The notes below the pieces were generated by a model. It had not been told where the DNA came from. It saw nothing but the letters and a program-made list of their open reading frames with translations, and did no database searches. The translations under genes and the position numbers were made by a program. From positions 18,385 through 51,149 of the forward strand of contig NZ_LMJL01000008.1 in assembly GCF_001429295.1 (NCBI RefSeq): a DNA stretch of 32,765 nucleotides. The letters run 5' to 3'. The stretch is from Flavobacterium sp. Root935 (GTDB lineage: Bacteria > Bacteroidota > Bacteroidia > Flavobacteriales > Flavobacteriaceae). Below are positions 9,161-18,227 of this stretch, in pieces; the first letter of the stretch is position 1; each line of letters opens with the position of its first letter.

Positions 9161-11166
9161 TATTTTTTCTCTGACTTTAAGTACTCAACAATAATTGAAA
9201 TTTCATCTACCAATTCGCTTGGGCTTCCAAAATATCCGTTTGACATCCAGCGTAATTTTCCATCGGCATCAATAATCATTTTCTCTGGAATACCAGAAAA
9301 TTTAAATGCTTTCGAGTACTGCTCATATACTAGATCTAACTTTCCTATTTTAGGATTTTTTCCATCATACAGTATATTAAAATCAAATCCTTTTTCTTTG
9401 ATAAATGCCTGGGTCTGCTCTTTATAATCCTTTATATATTCCTGCGTATCTACAAAATAGAATTTTACGTTCGCATCTTTTTTGTATTTTTCAACTGCCA
9501 TCTGCATTCCCGGCATAGCATTTTTACATGGTCCGCACCACATTGCCCAGAAATCAAGTACTACGATTTTTCCTTTTTGATCAGATAGTTTTACTCTGCC
9601 GCCTTTGCTGCTTTCTAAATCAAAACCTGCAATTGGAAGGTTTATCAATTCTGAAATTACTTTCTTCTTATGTTGTTCAATATTGCTTAAAGATTTTAAA
9701 GATTCTAAGTAAGCCTCAAATCCTGCAGCCGCACCACCTTCTTTTAGGTAAATTTCTTTTAAAGAAGCCAGCATCTGTGGTGTTACCTGATTTTGTTTTA
9801 CTGCAAGTGCCATATAATTTTTAGCATCGGCGGTTTGTCCTTTTCGTAACAGCATTCTGGTATATACCTCATTGTATACAGCATCATTATAACCGTATAA
9901 AGGTTTAATTTTTGCCATATATTTTTCTTCTACATCATAGTTTTTTGTTGCTTCAGCCAATTTAGCATAAGTAAAATATTCTCTTGCCATCATTTGTAAA
10001 GCCTGCTCCTGCCATTCTTTCAAAGATAATTTTCCAGCAAACATTTTTGGAACATAGGTTAATCTGTTTTCCATTTCTCCCATAAAAATATCTGCATACT
10101 TTTTTAAAGTTTCTATAGAAGCTTTTTCAGTTCCTTCGTGATCTCTGTCAAAAGGAATTGATACTAAGTGCCAGTGATAGTCCAATAAATTTGTAAAAGA
10201 AACTGATTTTACACTGTTAAGAGCATAATTGTAATCCTTATTATTTACGATATAGCCATAAACGATTGATTTAATCATTTTATCATAATACAAACTTTCT
10301 ACATCAGTATAAACATCTTCAAATTTGCTTTGCGGAAAGTTTTTATTGAATTCATCATATGATTTTACTTTTTTAGAAAAATCAGGTTCTTTAAATATAT
10401 CCTGAATTTCTTTGTCTCTGGCTAAAACACCAAAAGGATATTTCGTTACTAAAACCTTTTGAACAGAATCTGTAAATACTTTATTTGTCGAATTATCTAA
10501 TAAATACAATGTCTTTTGAATATCATATTGTGTTGTATTATCTAGATTTTTTTCGGCTAATAAACCTCGTAATTCTTTCTTGATAGCTGCAGACTGATCG
10601 GTACCAGTTGAAAGTTGTTTTAATTTTAATCCGTAGTAAAAAACTTTTTTGCGGCTTTCGGGATGGTATTGCAATTCATAGTTGATCCACATCAAACCAA
10701 CCTGATCTGCAATGTATGCGCTGTCACTTACCACATTTGGAACTTCATTTTGAAAGGCCTTGCTTCTCAAAATTCCCCAGCCTGTATACGCTCCGGGAAC
10801 TTGTGCAAACATGTAAGCGTGAGGCATTCTTTGTCCTCTGTCAACTATGGTATCGGATTTGAAAACGCAGTTAATAAACGAAGCACGATCTGAAAGTTTC
10901 ATTTTGGCTTCCCATTTTTTATCTCCTGCAGCTTTTAAAGTAATATCATTCGTAATCCATTTAAAATTATCATAGGTATACACTACCCCATTTACATACA
11001 TGGCATTGGCCAGCGGTCCGTCGGCGGCATTATAAGTTATAGTGATCTCATCTCCTGGATTTGGATGTTCAGGAGACAGAACAATTTTCTGCATCGGTGC
11101 TGCATCTTGTGCCAATAAACCTGTTGTGATACTTAGAAAAAATAGTACCAGTTTTAATTTTTTCAT
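9160..11166 (-). CDS. TlpA-like thiol-disulfide protein with long N-terminal region
   Basis: 668 residues with an ATG start and a signal peptide (LVLFFLSITTGLLAQ, cut near 20). Residues about 25-130 look like an Ig-like beta domain (PGDEITITYN); about 150-500 are mostly helical, possibly TPR-like. The C-terminal about 130 residues form a TlpA/AhpC-TSA thioredoxin fold with VVLDFWAMWCGPC (C544, C547) and the cis-Pro loop FSGIPEKMIID. Such proteins reduce disulfides in the periplasm or on the outer membrane and receive electrons from DsbD, whose gene lies two genes downstream. It sits directly after susD and overlaps the hydrolase start by one base. The link to SusC/SusD-imported substrates is inference from the operon layout. 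Of the usual family, only the C-terminal third is conserved enough to name. Confidence 0.87.
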   Translation of the reverse strand: MKKLKLVLFFLSITTGLLAQDAAPMQKIVLSPEHPNPGDEITITYNAADGPLANAMYVNGVVYTYDNFKWITNDITLKAAGDKKWEAKMKLSDRASFINCVFKSDTIVDRGQRMPHAYMFAQVPGAYTGWGILRSKAFQNEVPNVVSDSAYIADQVGLMWINYELQYHPESRKKVFYYGLKLKQLSTGTDQSAAIKKELRGLLAEKNLDNTTQYDIQKTLYLLDNSTNKVFTDSVQKVLVTKYPFGVLARDKEIQDIFKEPDFSKKVKSYDEFNKNFPQSKFEDVYTDVESLYYDKMIKSIVYGYIVNNKDYNYALNSVKSVSFTNLLDYHWHLVSIPFDRDHEGTEKASIETLKKYADIFMGEMENRLTYVPKMFAGKLSLKEWQEQALQMMAREYFTYAKLAEATKNYDVEEKYMAKIKPLYGYNDAVYNEVYTRMLLRKGQTADAKNYMALAVKQNQVTPQMLASLKEIYLKEGGAAAGFEAYLESLKSLSNIEQHKKKVISELINLPIAGFDLESSKGGRVKLSDQKGKIVVLDFWAMWCGPCKNAMPGMQMAVEKYKKDANVKFYFVDTQEYIKDYKEQTQAFIKEKGFDFNILYDGKNPKIGKLDLVYEQYSKAFKFSGIPEKMIIDADGKLRWMSNGYFGSPSELVDEISIIVEYLKSEKK

Positions 11167-11184
11167 TTTCTTTTTTTGAATTTA

Positions 11185-11209
11185 GTGCACCCGAAAAAAT
11201 CGAGTGCAC
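11185..11209 (-). other. Intergenic RNA hairpin between susD and the TlpA-like gene
   Basis: On the minus strand the RNA can fold GTGCACUCG, a 7-nt loop, then CGGGTGCAC, with one G-U pair in a 9-bp stem. It lies 17 bp after the SusD stop and 18 bp before the next start codon. No T run follows it in the direction of transcription, so it is not a standard terminator. It may protect the 3' end of the susCD message or act as a partial attenuator. Confidence 0.65.
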
Positions 11210-11226
11210 ATTTTTAATTAAATAAA

Positions 11227-12624
11227 TTATGGATTCTGTTGTAAGTTTGGAGCATATTCAAAATAAATTGGAGCAAAAGGCATTTGATAACGATCACTAT
11301 TTGGGGCAAGTGTGAAGGTTTGTCCTGCAAAATCATGGGTAATGGTTTTGGCAAATTCGGGTTCTTTGTTTAAGCGTTTTAAATCAAACCATCTAAAGCC
11401 TCCAGTTGCCATTAACTCTCTCCTTCTTTCTGCTAAAACTTTGATTAGAGCGTCTTTACTGTCTGCTGCTGTCATAGCAGTGTATTGTGAAGCTCTGAAT
11501 CTTTTTTGTCTTAATTTATTTATTTCTGCAATTGCTAAATCGCCAGAACCTGCTCTCGCCAGACATTCTGCTTTTATCAGCATCATTTCAGGTACAGTAG
11601 GGCCTGCGTTTCTGCTTTCTCCTGTCAAACCTTCTTTAGAATATGTTCTTCCTAAAGTATATTCCGAATTAAAACTGCTTGATGGCTGTGTAAAAAGTAC
11701 GTAGCGTAAATCATTGGTATCAAACGAATTGATCAACTCATTGCTTAACGATAATATTTGCGGTGCATAAGAGTAAGAACTATATCCATTCCATTTTGAT
11801 AAAATCAATTCTTTATCAAGTTTTCTTGACGGATAAGCCGCAAATTCATAATCTTCCAGATTGTTAAGTGTGTTTTGTAATGCTAGTGCTTTTTCGGCAT
11901 TTTCCAAAGCCAGCGGATAATTACGCATATACAAATAGGTTCTCGCCAAAAGTGCATATGCCGCTGCTCTGGATGGAAAGGCCACATTGTTGCCAGAATT
12001 TACAGGTTTTAATCCTGAATTTACTGCATCATTAAGATCGCTAAGAATTAGATTGTAAGCATCCTGTACAGAACTTCTTTTAATGTCATCTGAAACAGTT
12101 GGTGTTGTAAAAAGAACAATTCCCAGATCTGTAGCCGAAGTATTGGCATCATACGCTTTTCCAAAAGTATTCACCAGCGTTAGAAAAATAAAAGCACGAT
12201 GTACTTCTGCTTCACCCTTTATGGCTGCTTTTTCGGCTTCCGTTCCATTTTTACTTTTCATTACTTCATTGATAACTACATTAACAGTGTATAATGCATT
12301 ATAAAGATTACTCATATCATAATCCGTCTCACCGTCAAAATAGACAACATCAGACCATTTATACAAATTTCTAAAAGGTCGAAGGTAATCTGCAGCGGCT
12401 AATGCAGTGGTATGAGCTTCATTTTGAAAACTAATATCATCTGATGCTACATCTATACTACCATAAGTTTTGTCTAATGTAGAACTGTTATTTAGAAGAT
12501 ATCTATAATTTGATGTTTCTTCAGGTATTAGTTTCCCTTCTGTTTTGATATCCACATAATTATCACAGCTTAAAACAAGAACTCCTGCTGCAGCAATTGC
12601 TATGTATTTTAAATATTTTTTCAT
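11227..12624 (-). CDS. SusD/RagB family nutrient-binding outer-membrane lipoprotein
   Basis: From the ATG at 12624 the protein has 465 residues. A longer frame to 12657 uses a TTG start and overlaps susC; the 12624 start gives a proper lipoprotein signal peptide (KKYLKYIAIAAAGVLVLSC) with the lipobox cysteine at about residue 20, and lies 10 bp after the SusC stop. The helical SusD core with TPR-like pairs is recognisable (for example AEVHRAFIFLTLVNTFG and RAAAYALLARTYLYMRNYP), as is the C-terminal motif ERRRELMATGGFRWFDLKR that is characteristic of SusD/RagB proteins. It caps the SusC barrel on the cell surface and captures the ligand. There is no neighbouring glycoside hydrolase. The thiol protein and hydrolase next to it make a peptide or other non-glycan ligand possible, but this is not shown. 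Confidence 0.95.
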   Translation of the reverse strand: MKKYLKYIAIAAAGVLVLSCDNYVDIKTEGKLIPEETSNYRYLLNNSSTLDKTYGSIDVASDDISFQNEAHTTALAAADYLRPFRNLYKWSDVVYFDGETDYDMSNLYNALYTVNVVINEVMKSKNGTEAEKAAIKGEAEVHRAFIFLTLVNTFGKAYDANTSATDLGIVLFTTPTVSDDIKRSSVQDAYNLILSDLNDAVNSGLKPVNSGNNVAFPSRAAAYALLARTYLYMRNYPLALENAEKALALQNTLNNLEDYEFAAYPSRKLDKELILSKWNGYSSYSYAPQILSLSNELINSFDTNDLRYVLFTQPSSSFNSEYTLGRTYSKEGLTGESRNAGPTVPEMMLIKAECLARAGSGDLAIAEINKLRQKRFRASQYTAMTAADSKDALIKVLAERRRELMATGGFRWFDLKRLNKEPEFAKTITHDFAGQTFTLAPNSDRYQMPFAPIYFEYAPNLQQNP

Positions 12625-12634
12625 CTTTAAAAAA

Positions 12635-15600
12635 TTAAAAATTAACATTAAAACCAATTGAATAAATCGCCGTTGCAGGCAGTTTCATATTAGCTCCTGT
12701 ATAAGGTAAAAAGTCAGGATCTAAACCATCTTTATTTTTTCTCCAGAAGAAACCAAGATTTCTAGCTGTAAAATTTACCGAAGCCCCTCTTACAATTCCT
12801 CTGTCAATCAGACTTGTCAAATCATATTTTAATGAAAGTTCTCTGAAACGGATATGATCTCCTTCAATAATTCTGTCATCTGCAAACATATATCTTACAT
12901 AACTTAGTCCTGTTGACCCCTGAATTCCTGGTACAGAAGTTGTCGCTTCGTCTCCTGGATTTCTCCATCTTTGATCGATATCTGTATTTAAATCGTATTG
13001 ATTAAATCTGCCCTGTCTGTTTACGTAACCTCCATAAGTTGGTTTAAATAATACATAATCAAACTTGTAAGTTGCCAAAATATATAATGACAATTTTTTA
13101 TAATTGAAAGTCTGGCTGAAACTTCCGTAATACGAAGGAATGTTAGTTCCCATATACTTCATGTCCGCAATATCTTTTAGAGAAGTAAAAGAATTTACGA
13201 TATTACCATCTTTATCATATACCTGAGTTCTTCCAGTTGCGTCTAATCCTGCTGACCTAAAAGCAAAAATACTGTTCAACGGGTAGCCTTCAATAGGTGG
13301 TGTACCTCCTGAACCATTTAAATACTGGCTGTAGTTTTGGAAACGAGAATCTGTAACTTCTGTCTTATTGAAAGAAACTACTAGAGCAGAATCCCATGAA
13401 AAATCTTTTGCTTTAAGGATGGTTCCATTTAAACTTAAATCGATTCCATGCCCTGCTAAAGTTGCTGCATTTTGTACCAACGTATTATTTGATACACCAT
13501 AAAATGGTGATACAGGGAATTCTACAATTAAATCTTTACTGTCTTTTTTATAATATTCTATTGTACCATTTAATCTGCTGTTTAAGAGCGAAAAATCCAA
13601 TCCAAAATTTAAGATTGCTGTTTTTTCCCAACGCAAATTAGGGTTTGCCGGCTGGCTGATAAAAGCATAAGGCTGCTGTGAAAAAGTATCTAAATCACTT
13701 AAACTTATGTTTGTAAAAGGGAAAACATTTAAGTTGATATTTCCGTTAAATCCGTAACTCGCTCTGAAAGCTAAATTATTAACTAAGTTTACGTCTTTAA
13801 GAAAAGATTCTTCTTTAATATTCCATTTAGCTCCGGCAGACCATAATGGTGTTCTTCTTAATTTTTTACTTACTCCAAAATTGTTGTAATCGTCTAATCT
13901 TGCGCTTCCTGTAAGTGTGTATTTATTTTTGAATGTATAACCTGCATTTGCATAATAAGATAAAAATCTTCTGCGGAAATCTTTATGCACATTACCATTG
14001 CTTAGAGTATAATTATATCCGTTAACGTCTACATAATTTTGTGATGGGATATCTACAGAAGTCTGCGTTTTTGAATTGTAACCATAAAGTGTTCTCGAAT
14101 CCTGAGTTTCACCAGTCTCTCTTGCTTCAATACCTCCCATAGCATTAATCAAATGATCTTCACCAATGATGCCGTCATAATTTAGCTGTCCTCTCATGGT
14201 AGAACTCATTTTTCCGAATGTATTATTTTGAAAAATACCTCCTAATGGAATTCCGTATACTAAATCACCGCTACTGTTTATTGATGTAGCAGAATTAACC
14301 ATATCACGAGCGTAATAGGTATTTTCATTATAGATATTGTCACTTGATGAAGTTGAAGTTTCTACAGAATAAGTACCAACAGCATCTAAGCCTTTTAATA
14401 AAGGAAGTGTAGCAGAAATGGTAGCTCCAAAGTTCTGCTCATCCATTGTTCTGTCCATATTATTTAATTCATCGATGTAATTGTACGTCCAAGGCAGATA
14501 TCCTTTTTGCTCCAACGGAATTGTTTGTGCAGCATAATAACGACGGTAATAATCAACTGAATTACCATTATCTCCAACAATTTGATCGTAAGGCAATAAA
14601 GTTGTTGGTGAAGTTCCTAATGGAGAAAGTCCTAATGCATTATCATTGTATTTAAAAATCGACCCTCTTAAGCTGGTTGTCATTTTTACATAATTAAAAA
14701 GCTTAAAATCCTGATTAGACAGTAAAGTCAAACGCTGTCCGCTATTTCCTTTTGACTGAGTTTCCTCTTTAGAATAGGAACCTGACATGAAATAAGAATA
14801 ATCATTTTCTGCTCCGCTAAAAGACAAATCATAATTCTGGCTTGTTGCAGCTTGCAGCAAATACTGCTCTGCCTGACCATAAGTATTACGACCGCGTAAA
14901 ACATCTAACCCGGCATCTCTCTGAGCCTGTGTGATCTGCCCGCGTTTGTACTGAAACATTAAATCCATTCCCTGGCTGACCGGCGTAGTAAGCATGTAGG
15001 TTACACTTGCCGGATCTGTAACCAGATTTTTATCTACAAATTCCTGCTCTAAATTTAAAACCTGAGACGAATTCATCAGGGGTAATTTTGATAAAGAAGG
15101 TTTGTTAGAGAAACTATAATTTTGAGAAAAATTAATTCTGGTTTGTCCTTGTTTTCCTTTTTTAGTATTAATTACCATAACCCCATTTGCCGCTCTTGCA
15201 CCATAAATAGAAGCTGCAGCTGCATCTTTTAGAAAAGTAATTTTTTCAATATCATTTGGATTTATCGTTCTGATATCCAATTCTGTAGGTGTACCATCAA
15301 GCACAACTAATGGCATTGAATTAGTTCCAAAAGAATCAAAAGTAGATTTTCCTCTAATGGCAACATTATAGCTAAATTTTCCCTGATTACTGCCAAATTT
15401 ATTTTGATACACAAAAGTATTGTCTGAATCCTGAATATCCAGCTGCAAACCCGCAACCTGGCCTTCTAATCTGTGTAATACGTTATTAACCGGAACTTTT
15501 TCTAAATCTTTTGCCGTAATTACAGCAAAAGAACCTGTAGAACGTTCTTTATCAATATTTTGATAACCTGTAGAAATGATTTTTACTTCATCTAATTTAC

Positions 15601-16225
15601 TTATATCTTCTAGCATGATGGGATTGATAATCAAACTGTCAGAAACTATAACTTCTAGTTTTTTATAACCCATATACTCAAAAATCAGTACATCACCTTT
15701 TTTGGCCATGATTTCATACGAGCCGTCAAAGTTGGTAACAGCACCATCTTTTGTGCCTTTTACCCAGACAGTTGCACCAATTAAATATTCTTTTTTTGAA
15801 TTGGTAACAACTCCCTTAATTTTTACTTTTTCTTCCATTACAGAAGTTTGGACTGTCTTTACTTTTGGGTTTAGTGCAATAACAATCAGTTTGCTGTTTA
15901 CAAATTCTGCCTTATAACCCTCACCAATTAATTGTTTAATTACTGCCATAACATCGGCATTATTGACAGCTATATCAACTCTTCTCTGTGCATCAAAGAC
16001 ATCATCGCTATAGAAGAATTCCACATTGGTCTTGCGGGTAATAGTTTTTAAAACAGCCGATACAGATTGGTTTCTTGCCTTAATAGTGACTTTCTGCGCA
16101 TAAGCGAAAGCGACTATATGGGTAAAAAATATTGATAATATTAGGGATTTCTTCATAATGGCAAGAAATTTATCCCAAAGAGCGGATTTTACCCCACAAT
16201 CTTTTGCGGATAGGTTTTTTTTCAT
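12635..16225 (-). CDS. SusC/RagA family TonB-dependent transporter with STN signalling domain
   Basis: 1196 residues from the ATG at 16225; an internal ATG at 16156 would start just before the hydrophobic signal segment (ILSIFFTHIVAFAYAQ). The longer basic N-terminus is usual for STN-containing SusC proteins, so I keep it. Domains in order: signal peptide (to about 43); STN domain (about 44-118), which contacts a FecR anti-sigma factor; carboxypeptidase-D-like beta-sandwich (about 132-215, VKIKGVVTN to MGYKKLEV); TonB-box/plug region beginning EVKIISTGYQ (about 220-355, with FLKDAAAASIYGARAANGV); and a 22-strand-type barrel ending IYSIGFNVNF. It imports a large ligand captured by SusD, powered by TonB. 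The STN domain and the sigma/FecR genes immediately upstream fit transenvelope induction by the substrate. Confidence 0.95.
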   Translation of the reverse strand: MKKNLSAKDCGVKSALWDKFLAIMKKSLILSIFFTHIVAFAYAQKVTIKARNQSVSAVLKTITRKTNVEFFYSDDVFDAQRRVDIAVNNADVMAVIKQLIGEGYKAEFVNSKLIVIALNPKVKTVQTSVMEEKVKIKGVVTNSKKEYLIGATVWVKGTKDGAVTNFDGSYEIMAKKGDVLIFEYMGYKKLEVIVSDSLIINPIMLEDISKLDEVKIISTGYQNIDKERSTGSFAVITAKDLEKVPVNNVLHRLEGQVAGLQLDIQDSDNTFVYQNKFGSNQGKFSYNVAIRGKSTFDSFGTNSMPLVVLDGTPTELDIRTINPNDIEKITFLKDAAAASIYGARAANGVMVINTKKGKQGQTRINFSQNYSFSNKPSLSKLPLMNSSQVLNLEQEFVDKNLVTDPASVTYMLTTPVSQGMDLMFQYKRGQITQAQRDAGLDVLRGRNTYGQAEQYLLQAATSQNYDLSFSGAENDYSYFMSGSYSKEETQSKGNSGQRLTLLSNQDFKLFNYVKMTTSLRGSIFKYNDNALGLSPLGTSPTTLLPYDQIVGDNGNSVDYYRRYYAAQTIPLEQKGYLPWTYNYIDELNNMDRTMDEQNFGATISATLPLLKGLDAVGTYSVETSTSSSDNIYNENTYYARDMVNSATSINSSGDLVYGIPLGGIFQNNTFGKMSSTMRGQLNYDGIIGEDHLINAMGGIEARETGETQDSRTLYGYNSKTQTSVDIPSQNYVDVNGYNYTLSNGNVHKDFRRRFLSYYANAGYTFKNKYTLTGSARLDDYNNFGVSKKLRRTPLWSAGAKWNIKEESFLKDVNLVNNLAFRASYGFNGNINLNVFPFTNISLSDLDTFSQQPYAFISQPANPNLRWEKTAILNFGLDFSLLNSRLNGTIEYYKKDSKDLIVEFPVSPFYGVSNNTLVQNAATLAGHGIDLSLNGTILKAKDFSWDSALVVSFNKTEVTDSRFQNYSQYLNGSGGTPPIEGYPLNSIFAFRSAGLDATGRTQVYDKDGNIVNSFTSLKDIADMKYMGTNIPSYYGSFSQTFNYKKLSLYILATYKFDYVLFKPTYGGYVNRQGRFNQYDLNTDIDQRWRNPGDEATTSVPGIQGSTGLSYVRYMFADDRIIEGDHIRFRELSLKYDLTSLIDRGIVRGASVNFTARNLGFFWRKNKDGLDPDFLPYTGANMKLPATAIYSIGFNVNF

Positions 16226-16280
16226 ACTTTTAAATGTTTTGGTTGGTTAATAGATTTTGACTTCTTTTTTTCGACTGAAC

Positions 16281-16316
16281 AAATACTCGCCGGGAAATAC
16301 TCGCAATATTTTCCGG
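16281..16316 (-). promoter_or_regulatory. Direct repeat and imperfect hairpin in the fecR-susC gap
   Basis: The 100-bp gap holds two identical 10-mers, AAATACTCGC at 16281-16290 and 16295-16304 (GCGAGTATTT on the coding strand), spaced 14 bp start to start. The second copy sits inside an imperfect inverted repeat, CCGGGAAATA (16290-16299) and TATTTTCCGG (16307-16316), with 9 of 10 positions complementary. The element starts about 10 nt after the FecR stop and about 55 nt before the SusC start. It could be an operator, part of an ECF-dependent susC promoter, or an RNA structure tuning read-through. Confidence 0.5.
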
Positions 16317-16326
16317 TTTTTTTTAT

Positions 16327-17532
16327 TTACTTAGTTACGGTTACTTCATAGTTTTGGTTTATTTTGGTTATTTTATAATTCACATTCGATGTTTTACTGA
16401 TAATATCCAGAAGGCGGTCTATAGGTTCTTGTTTTAAAACAACACCCGTAAACTTGATCTGCTCCAAGGATTTATTCTCAAACTTGACATTAAAGTTGTA
16501 CCATCTGGACATCTTGGTCAAAATGCTTTTCAGGCTTTCGTTTTCAAAATAAAATCTGCCGTCTTTCCATGCCGTGTAAGCCGCAGGATCTACATCTGCT
16601 ACTTTGATTTCTTCATTTTTATGATATATTCTTGCCTGCTGTCCTGGTGTTAAAACAACAGACGTCTTTTCTGATTCAGTGGAAATACCTGAAACCTTAA
16701 CTTTCCCTTCTGCCAGAGTTGCTGCAAATAATTGATCTTCTTTATAAGAACTCACATTAAAATGTGTTCCTAATACTGTTACATTACCTGACTTTGTTTT
16801 TACAATAAATGGACTGTGTGGATTTTTAGCTACTTCAAAATAAGCTTCTCCTTCAAGAGTTACTATTCTTTTATCTGAGCTGAATTCAACTGGATATTTC
16901 AAGGATGATTTTGAATTTAACCAAACCTTTGTGCCGTCCGAAAGGTTTACGGCATAGATACCGCCCACAGGAACTATTAAAGTATTATCCCCCGTTGAAG
17001 TTGTTCCGTTTAAATCTTTGGCATCATAAACCAAAACACTATTTACATTAGAGATCACACCATTTTTAGAAACAATTTTTTCCTTTTTTGGTTCTAAGGA
17101 AACAACTGTCCCATCTGCCAAAACCAAAGTTGGGTTATGGTATACTGGAGCAATGCTTCGAACTACTACTTCATTTTTTGGATTGATTTCACTATTTCTA
17201 AAAATAAATACAGCAGCAAGTCCAAGCAGGACTACAAAAACTGCTGCGTATTGTAGAAACTGTCTGTAGTTGAAAAATGAAATTACAGGTGTATGATCCT
17301 GCCTGATCTTTTCTCTGACTCTTGCAAAAGCGGCATCTGTATCAATACTGTTGTAAAATGCCTCTTTGGATTTTAAGGTTTCAAAGCGAATCAGCTTTTG
17401 ATAATACTGCTGATTTTCCGGCACCGAAAGCCATTGCTGCAGTACAGCATTTTCTGCCGTAGATAAACCGCCCTCAGAAAGCTCTTTTCTTATAAGATCA
17501 GCGATTAGAAATTCTTTTTTTTCTAAAGACAT
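16327..17532 (-). CDS. FecR-type anti-sigma factor
   Basis: 401 residues from an ATG. The N-terminal cytoplasmic part (about 1-85), with LIADLIRKELSEGGLS, is the sigma-binding region; one membrane helix lies at about 90-112 (FLQYAAVFVVLLGLAAVFIF); the periplasmic FecR domain follows (about 185-280, with GGIYAVNLSDGTKVWLNSKS, GEAYFEVAKNPHSPF and TVLGTHFNV); and a C-terminal DUF4974 domain (about 325-400, DGRFYFENESLKSIL) contacts the STN domain of SusC. The protein holds the ECF sigma factor inactive until SusC is occupied. It lies between its cognate sigma factor and transporter, the usual order for these signalling loci in Bacteroidota. Confidence 0.95.
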   Translation of the reverse strand: MSLEKKEFLIADLIRKELSEGGLSTAENAVLQQWLSVPENQQYYQKLIRFETLKSKEAFYNSIDTDAAFARVREKIRQDHTPVISFFNYRQFLQYAAVFVVLLGLAAVFIFRNSEINPKNEVVVRSIAPVYHNPTLVLADGTVVSLEPKKEKIVSKNGVISNVNSVLVYDAKDLNGTTSTGDNTLIVPVGGIYAVNLSDGTKVWLNSKSSLKYPVEFSSDKRIVTLEGEAYFEVAKNPHSPFIVKTKSGNVTVLGTHFNVSSYKEDQLFAATLAEGKVKVSGISTESEKTSVVLTPGQQARIYHKNEEIKVADVDPAAYTAWKDGRFYFENESLKSILTKMSRWYNFNVKFENKSLEQIKFTGVVLKQEPIDRLLDIISKTSNVNYKITKINQNYEVTVTK

Positions 17533-17624
17533 ATTTTTAATATTAAGTATCTATTATTAACACTTTAAGTAAATGTTATATAACTAAGAGTACCAAACAC
17601 TAAAAAAGGGTGGAAAGATTTAAG

Positions 17625-18227
17625 TTAAATTTTCAAAAAAAATAAAAAAAACAGTAGTTCTGGGTAATTTGTAAGTTTTGTCTTTAACAATTCAATAGCA
17701 CGTGAACGTTGTGATTTGACAGTGTTTATAGAAATATTAAGCTGGAGTGCAATATCTTTATATTTCATTCCTTCTAAACACGAAAGTTCAAAAACTTCTT
17801 TACATTTTTCAGGTAGAGAATCTAAGGCAGTGATCAGGACAGCATAAACTTCCTCTTCGAGAATATTAAAATCAAATTCAAGCGCATTATCAGAAGCTTC
17901 ATCCTCAAGCTTAACCTTTTTTTGCTGTTCTTTTAAGACTCCTAGAGAACCGCTTTTGACCATTTTATAGATATACGATTTCACATCATCCACTTTTTCA
18001 AATTTCAAACGGTCCTCCCATAATTGCAGCATGACATTTTCAACTACTTCTTCTGCTTCAAATTTATCCTTCAAATATTTGAAACTATAGCTTACAAGTC
18101 TTGGATATAAGGAATAAAAAAGTTCCTTATAGTATTCCTCGTCAATTTTAATATGTTGCTGCTGTGGATTAATTTCTTTTCTGCTTTTATTGTAGCAAAT
18201 ATATATTTTTAATAAACAAAACTGCAA
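17625..18227 (-). CDS. ECF RNA polymerase sigma factor (FecI-like), start uncertain
   Basis: Up to 200 residues. Region 2 lies at about 30-95 (LFYSLYPRLVSYSFKYLKD, AEEVVENVMLQLWED, VKSYIYKMVKS) and region 4 at about 130-190 (LDSLPEKCKEVFELSCLEG, YKDIALQLNISINTVKSQ with the recognition helix). This is the group of ECF sigma factors that drive SusC/SusD operons with a FecR partner. The only usual start in frame is a TTG at 18227, with an in-frame stop two codons upstream. The next in-frame ATG is inside region 2, too late. A promoter-like motif overlaps this TTG and the first codons, so the true start may be a near-cognate ATT at about residues 19-28. It opens the leftward run, 92 bp before fecR. 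Confidence 0.88.
   Translation of the reverse strand: MQFCLLKIYICYNKSRKEINPQQQHIKIDEEYYKELFYSLYPRLVSYSFKYLKDKFEAEEVVENVMLQLWEDRLKFEKVDDVKSYIYKMVKSGSLGVLKEQQKKVKLEDEASDNALEFDFNILEEEVYAVLITALDSLPEKCKEVFELSCLEGMKYKDIALQLNISINTVKSQRSRAIELLKTKLTNYPELLFFLFFLKI
18196..18227 (-). promoter_or_regulatory. Putative promoter of the ECF sigma gene
   Basis: On the minus strand TTG (18227-18225), a 21-nt spacer and TATATTTG (18203-18196) match the Bacteroidota -33 TTG / -7 TAnnTTTG pattern with an acceptable spacer. Transcription would begin near 18190, downstream of the TTG otherwise taken as the start codon. The match could be chance in AT-rich DNA. Confidence 0.45.

Noticed and set aside
12625..12657. 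N-terminal extension of the SusD-like protein
   Set aside because: It needs a TTG start inside susC and would place extra residues ahead of a well-formed lipoprotein signal peptide.
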